From an uncultured Ilumatobacter sp. (GTDB taxonomy: Bacteria > Actinomycetota > Acidimicrobiia > Acidimicrobiales > Ilumatobacteraceae), in assembly GCA_937891565.1 (NCBI GenBank), contig CALAHA010000288.1, forward strand, positions 1-16,625: a DNA stretch of 16,625 nt, read 5' to 3'. How positions within the stretch are numbered: the first letter of the stretch is position 1; the number at the start of each line of letters is the position of its first letter. Made by a program: the position numbers and the translations under genes. Positions 12,969 to 16,625 of this stretch are shown in pieces. Below the pieces are notes generated by a model. That model saw nothing but the letters and a program-made list of their open reading frames with translations, was not told the origin of the DNA and ran no database searches.

Positions 12969-13949
12969 ATGGACATTGCACAGCTGACCGACGAGGCGCA
13001 TCGCGCCGTGTTGGAGTTACTGCCGCCGGACCTCATGGATCTGACCGACATCGCCGCTGCGAGCGACAGGTTTACCGCACTGCTCGCCGCACGGCCAGCG
13101 GTGATACCGGACGGCGTCGAGGTCGATGACCACCTCGTTCCGCTTGCAGACGGGCATCAGCTCGTCGTACGCGTCTATCGCAGCTCATCGGCTCGGCCGA
13201 TGAGCCCCGGTCTGCTGTGGATCCACGGTGGCGGCATGGTGCTGGGTGATGTCTCGATGAACGACGGTGAGTGTGCTGCGATGGCCAACGAACTCGACAT
13301 CGTCGTTGCGTCCGTCGACTATCGACTGGCTCCAGCGTTTCCCTACCCGGTCCCTCTCGACGACTGTTACGCCGGGCTGAGTTGGTTCTTCGGTGCTGCG
13401 GGTCTGCTCGGATTGGACGCCGACCGAATCGCCATCGGTGGAGCGAGTGCTGGTGGCGGCCTGGCCGCCGGGCTCGCACTCCTCGCGCGAGACCGCGGCG
13501 AGATGCGACCTTGCTTTCAGCTTCTCACGTACCCGATGCTCGACGATCGCAACGACACTCCGTCGAGCCATGGGGTAACCGATCTTCGGCTCTGGAATCG
13601 TGACGCGAACCTGACCGGGTGGGACGCCTATCTCAACGGTCGGGCGGGTGGCGATGACATCGCGGCCTACGCGGCCCCGTCGCGAGCGACCGATCTGGCC
13701 GACTTGCCGCCAGCGATGATCACGGTCGGGGCGCTCGACATGTTCCTTGATGAGGACATCGCGTACGCGCATGCGCTCCTTCGTGCCGGTGTGCCCACCG
13801 AGCTGCATGTCTATCCGGGGTCATTCCACGGCGCCAACGCGCTGGTACCCCACGCTGCGGCGTCGCGTCGCTGGCGCCGCGATGAATTCGAGGCGCTCGA
13901 CCAAGCGCTCAACCAAGACCGAACGAAGCGAACGGATATCCAACAATGA
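12969..13949 (+). CDS. Alpha/beta hydrolase of the hormone-sensitive lipase (HSL) family
   Basis: A 326-residue putative esterase or lactonase. The oxyanion motif HGGG is at 86-89, the nucleophile Ser160 lies in GGASAGGG, the acid is Asp257 (GALDMFLDED) and the base His287 (GSFHG), so the triad is complete. It also carries DYRLAPAFPYPVPLDDCYAG (118-137), typical of HSL enzymes. There is no signal peptide, so the enzyme is cytosolic. The ATG at 12969 is preferred: GAGGG (12955-12959) lies upstream, whereas the in-frame GTG at 12936 would overlap the previous gene by 29 bases. The stop overlaps the mutase large-subunit start (ATGA). It probably hydrolyses an ester or lactone form of the pathway substrate, releasing an acid for the synthetase; this is inference from position. 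A carbamate or epoxide substrate cannot be excluded. Confidence 0.9.
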   Translation: MDIAQLTDEAHRAVLELLPPDLMDLTDIAAASDRFTALLAARPAVIPDGVEVDDHLVPLADGHQLVVRVYRSSSARPMSPGLLWIHGGGMVLGDVSMNDGECAAMANELDIVVASVDYRLAPAFPYPVPLDDCYAGLSWFFGAAGLLGLDADRIAIGGASAGGGLAAGLALLARDRGEMRPCFQLLTYPMLDDRNDTPSSHGVTDLRLWNRDANLTGWDAYLNGRAGGDDIAAYAAPSRATDLADLPPAMITVGALDMFLDEDIAYAHALLRAGVPTELHVYPGSFHGANALVPHAAASRRWRRDEFEALDQALNQDRTKRTDIQQ

Positions 13950-15580
13950 GCGACAACAGAACCCTTTGGCAGGAAGCCTTTGATGACTCGAAACTTCGGG
14001 AGGGCGACTATTCCACGATGTCCGGCGTCCCCCTCGAGCCCGTGTACGGCCCGGATGACGCCGAATTTCCGGGTGTGTACCCGTACACGCGGGGTCCATA
14101 CGCGTCGATGTACAGGTCGCGGCTCTGGACGATGCGCATGTTTGCTGGGTTCGGCACGGCGGACGACACGAACGCCCGCTTCAAAGAAATCATCAGATCA
14201 GGAGGCACTGGCCTGTCGACGGCGTTCGACATGCCGACGCTGCTCGGCCTCGACTCGGATGATCCAATGTCGTTGGGAGAAGTTGGTCGTTGCGGCGTCG
14301 CGATTGATTCCTTGGCAGACATGGAGGATCTGTACGCCGGGATTGATCTTGATCAGATCACGACGTCGATGACCATCAACAGCCCGGCGGCGCCCATCTT
14401 CGCGATGTTCGTAGCCCAAGCGGAGAACGCAGGAGTCAATCGGGCTCGGCTCGGAGGCACCCTCCAAAACGATATTTTGAAGGAATACCAGGCACAGAAA
14501 GAGTTCGTCTTTCCTCCACGCCAGTCGATGCGGCTGGTGCGTGACACGATCAAGTTCACGGCCGCTGAAATGCCGCGCTGGCACTCGATCTCGATCTCCG
14601 GCTACCACATTCGGGAGGCTGGTTCGACCGCCGCAGAGGAGTTGGCCTTCACCTTGGCGAACGGCTTTGCCTACGTCGAGTTGGCACTGCAGGCGGGGTT
14701 GCCGGTGGACTCCTTCGCGCCGCGGCTGAGCTTCTTTTTCAACGCGCACATCGACTTCTTCGAGGAGATCGCCAAGCTCCGCGCAGCTCGCAGAATTTGG
14801 GCGCGGTGGATGAAGGAACGCTATGGCGCGGAGCTTGAGCGGTCGCTGCAGCTGCGATTCCACACGCAAACGGCGGGTGTTTCCCTCACGGCACAACAGC
14901 CAGAGGTAAACATCGTCCGGACCGCGATCGAGGCGCTCGCGGGTGTGCTGGGAGGAACGCAGTCGCTGCACACCAACTCGATGGACGAAGCAATGGCCCT
15001 GCCGACGGAGAAGGCGGCGCGTATTGCCTTGAGAACGCAGCAGGTGATCGCTTACGAGACGAATGTAACCCATGTGGCTGATCCACTCGGCGGGTCGTAC
15101 TTTGTCGAGGAACTGACCGATGAGATGGAACGGCAAGCCGAAGCAGTGTTCAGCAAACTCGAAGAATTCGGTGATGGGTCGTTGTTGGAAGGTGTGATCA
15201 AAGGCATCGACGAAAATTGGTTTCAGGGATGCATTGCTGACTCTGCCTATGAGTTGGAACGCAAGTTCAATTCCGGTGAGCGGGTCATCGTCGGCGTGTC
15301 GGACTTCAAGGAAGGTAATGACGACGCCGAGATTGAGCTGTTGCGAATATCGAAAGAAGACGAAGCCCGGCAGCGGATGCGACTCGAAACGGTCAGGCAT
15401 GACCGCGATCAGGAGGCGGTCGACAAGGTCCTCGCCACGCTTACCGACGAGGCCGCGGATCCTGAGATCAATCTGATGCCCACCCTGATTGATGCGTCGC
15501 ACGCGTATGCGACCCTCGGTGAGATCATGGGCGCTCTGGCCGACGTCTTCGGCCGCCACACCGAGGTGCCGACGATATGA
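13946..15580 (+). CDS. B12-dependent acyl-CoA mutase large subunit, isobutyryl-CoA mutase type
   Basis: A 544-residue catalytic (TIM-barrel) subunit of the methylmalonyl-CoA mutase family, which lacks the C-terminal B12 domain; that is encoded by the next gene, as in isobutyryl- and 2-hydroxyisobutyryl-CoA mutases. Family motifs are RGPYASMY (49-56), GLSTAFDMPT (89-98), GTLQNDILKE (171-180), SISISGYH with Tyr220/His221, and TQSLHTNSMDEA (338-349). By my alignment by eye to the Propionibacterium enzyme, substrate Tyr89 is Phe66 and Arg207 is Gln184, the pair characteristic of isobutyryl-CoA mutase. The position that is Asp117 in 2-hydroxyisobutyryl-CoA mutase is Ala93. Hence methylmalonyl-CoA is an unlikely substrate; a branched neutral acyl-CoA (isobutyryl, pivalyl or a longer analogue) is likely. 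RSRLW (57-61) replaces the usual RPW. ATGA overlaps occur at both ends. No G-protein chaperone gene is adjacent. Confidence 0.88.
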   Translation: MSDNRTLWQEAFDDSKLREGDYSTMSGVPLEPVYGPDDAEFPGVYPYTRGPYASMYRSRLWTMRMFAGFGTADDTNARFKEIIRSGGTGLSTAFDMPTLLGLDSDDPMSLGEVGRCGVAIDSLADMEDLYAGIDLDQITTSMTINSPAAPIFAMFVAQAENAGVNRARLGGTLQNDILKEYQAQKEFVFPPRQSMRLVRDTIKFTAAEMPRWHSISISGYHIREAGSTAAEELAFTLANGFAYVELALQAGLPVDSFAPRLSFFFNAHIDFFEEIAKLRAARRIWARWMKERYGAELERSLQLRFHTQTAGVSLTAQQPEVNIVRTAIEALAGVLGGTQSLHTNSMDEAMALPTEKAARIALRTQQVIAYETNVTHVADPLGGSYFVEELTDEMERQAEAVFSKLEEFGDGSLLEGVIKGIDENWFQGCIADSAYELERKFNSGERVIVGVSDFKEGNDDAEIELLRISKEDEARQRMRLETVRHDRDQEAVDKVLATLTDEAADPEINLMPTLIDASHAYATLGEIMGALADVFGRHTEVPTI

Positions 15581-15969
15581 GCCAACGCATCCTTGTCGCG
15601 AAAGTGGGTCTCGATGGCCACGATCGTGGCGTCAAGATCATTGCTCGCATCTTGCGCGACGCCGGCTACGAAGTCATTTACACCGGGTTGTTCCAGACGC
15701 CACAGACAGTTGCGTCTGCGGCTGTAGATGAAGACGTCGATGCCGTCGGATTGTCGATGCTGTCGGGCGCTCACTTGACGCTGGCACCTCTGGTAGTCGA
15801 AGAGCTGCGCGGCCGCGGGAGCGACATTCCGGTCATTGTCGGAGGGATCGTCCCAGCCCTCGACATCGTCGAGTTGACGGAAGCCGGAATCGCCGCCGTA
15901 CTGACTCCGGGCTCTACAGCGGCCGAGGTTGTCGGCGCAGTGCGACGGGTCCTTGCCGCATCGACTTGA
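15577..15969 (+). CDS. B12-binding small subunit of the acyl-CoA mutase
   Basis: A 130-residue cobalamin-binding protein with the flavodoxin-like fold. The base-off/His-on motif DxHxxG is Asp13-Gly-His15-Asp-Arg-Gly18 (in GLDGHDRG), with His15 the lower cobalt ligand. The second motif SMLSGAH (59-65) and the glycine motif IVGGIVP (about 87-93) complete the nucleotide-tail pocket. Its size matches the stand-alone small subunits of isobutyryl-CoA and 2-hydroxyisobutyryl-CoA mutases (about 130-140 residues). The start overlaps the large-subunit stop by four bases, supporting equimolar production of the two subunits. It is the last gene of the operon; no clear terminator follows before the transposase remnant. 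Confidence in the family is high; specificity is set by the large subunit. Confidence 0.93.
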   Translation: MSQRILVAKVGLDGHDRGVKIIARILRDAGYEVIYTGLFQTPQTVASAAVDEDVDAVGLSMLSGAHLTLAPLVVEELRGRGSDIPVIVGGIVPALDIVELTEAGIAAVLTPGSTAAEVVGAVRRVLAAST

Positions 15970-16194
15970 TCGAGCCGGGAGAGTTCGACGGCGCTCACCA
16001 GCTGCGTCGGAATCGGCCAGTGGAAAGCAGACTCGGATCGTCAACCGGCCTCTGCAATCGGTCCACGTTGCCGGCGCCCACGAAAGCAAGGGGGTTTTTC
16101 CCCACCTTCCCCATCGGCCTGGACTCCTTGGGGTGTTGCTGTCTCGTTGCCAAGCTGCTTCTGCAAATTTCTTGGAGCGTGAGGGATCTTAACG
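15970..16194. other. Gene-free stretch between the mutase operon and the transposase remnant
   Basis: About 225 bases with no recognisable gene in any frame; the open frames here match nothing I know, and the minus-strand frame running in from the transposase loses family resemblance. It contains a small hairpin at 16088-16108 (AAGGGGG, T-loop, CCCCACCTT with one bulge) that might terminate transcription or mark an insertion-sequence end. It probably includes the junction of the mobile element. Confidence 0.4.
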
Positions 16195-16625
16195 GGCGGG
16201 CGGTGGTGAGCATGGCGTGGATGACGTTGCCGCCTCGGTGTTGGAACGCGCCGTTGATCGAGCTTCCGGATCGCCAGTCGGTGGGTGAGAGTCCGGCGTA
16301 GGAAGCGAGGCGTGAGCCATCCTTGAAGCGGATCGGGTCGCCGATCTCGGCGAGGGTTCGTGCTCCGGTCCTGGAACCGAACCCGCAGAGAGTCACAAGG
16401 ACCTTGCCGAGAGGGTGCGAAAGGAACGCCTCCTCGATCTGAGTAGCGAGTCGGCCGCGTTGCTGCTGAATACGGTCGACATCGGCGAGCAACTCGCCGA
16501 CGACTTGGCCCCACGTTTCAGCCGCTGGCAGCGTCACCGTCTGCGCTTCGAGCGCCAGCCAAATCTCATTGGCAAATTTCGCGGCGATGTGATGCTGGCG
16601 GCGCCAAGATCGCAACTCGGAGAGC
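16195..16625 (-). pseudogene. IS110-family transposase, C-terminal part, degenerate and cut by window edge
   Basis: The minus-strand frame is open from the right edge, so the N-terminal DEDD catalytic domain lies outside. Visible are a helical middle region (WLALEAQTVTL through QQQRGRLATQIEEAFLSHPL) and the Transposase_20 core: TLCGFGSRTGARTLAEIGD, IRFKDGSRLASYAGLSP, RSGSSI and HRGGN. After GGNVIHAM, at about 16200, resemblance stops: the family's usual tail of about 50-60 residues (a segment resembling AYYDRK...GK..N.A...ARR) is absent in all three minus frames, although the frame stays open to 15995. So the gene is truncated or disrupted at its 3' end. CGFG replaces the usual PGVG. The element marks a rearrangement boundary directly after the catabolic operon. 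Confidence 0.72.

Noticed and set aside
14198..15559. Long minus-strand open frame (about 453 residues) opposite the mutase large subunit
   Set aside because: It is antisense to a strongly conserved mutase and matches no known family; it is a by-product of high GC codon use.
13946..15969. Methylmalonyl-CoA mutase (mutAB/mcm)
   Set aside because: The architecture is a separate ~544-residue catalytic and 130-residue B12 subunit, and the Tyr/Arg pair that recognises the methylmalonyl carboxylate is replaced by Phe/Gln.
13946..15969. 2-Hydroxyisobutyryl-CoA mutase (hcmAB)
   Set aside because: The diagnostic Ile and Asp of that enzyme are Phe66 and Ala93 here, so the isobutyryl-CoA mutase pattern fits better, although the true substrate is unproven.

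Overview
This 16.6 kb window looks like an accessory catabolic locus of a high-GC Gram-positive bacterium, most likely an actinobacterium (possibly Acidimicrobiia; this is an inference from the gene families and codon use). Supporting signs are the G/C-rich third codon positions, an alcohol dehydrogenase of the NDMA/mycofactocin-linked type, KstR2-like TetR architecture, tightly overlapping start/stop codons and promoters that appear to give leaderless mRNAs.

Layout. At 1-594 lies the 3' part of a FabG-like short-chain dehydrogenase (SDR) that runs off the left edge. It converges on a second SDR (619-1392, minus). That SDR is divergent from an enoyl-CoA hydratase (1472-2236, plus). Next comes a three-gene ABC importer operon of the ribose/CUT2 type: lipoprotein binding protein, double-NBD ATPase and permease (2508-6354). 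A convergent zinc alcohol dehydrogenase (6467-7582, minus) is separated from it by a strong hairpin. A TetR-family regulator (7719-8441) is divergent from the alcohol dehydrogenase. A seven-gene operon follows (8536-15969): 3-hydroxyacyl-CoA dehydrogenase, acyl-CoA dehydrogenase, acyl-CoA synthetase, duplicated SnoaL-like protein, HSL-type alpha/beta hydrolase, and the large and small subunits of a B12-dependent acyl-CoA mutase. The right end holds a degenerate IS110-family transposase fragment (minus).

The most informative signal is a repeated 22-bp operator, TTGTCAAC-N6-GTTGACAA. It occurs in front of the SDR/hydratase pair, the importer, the alcohol dehydrogenase/tetR pair and the mutase operon, and was not noticed elsewhere in the window. 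It defines a local regulon that is probably controlled by the TetR protein encoded in its middle. At the divergent SDR/hydratase pair the two half-sites supply the TTGACA -35 boxes of two back-to-back promoters whose predicted start points fall on the ATG codons.

Working model (inference): an unidentified small molecule is imported by the CUT2-type transporter, oxidised or hydrolysed by the alcohol dehydrogenase, SDR and hydrolase, activated by the acyl-CoA synthetase, skeletally rearranged by the mutase and degraded by beta-oxidation. The mutase has the active-site pattern of isobutyryl-CoA mutase (Phe/Gln), not methylmalonyl-CoA mutase (Tyr/Arg), so a branched acyl-CoA is the likely intermediate. 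No thiolase, aldehyde dehydrogenase or mutase G-protein chaperone is present in the window. No rRNA, tRNA or CRISPR array was recognised.
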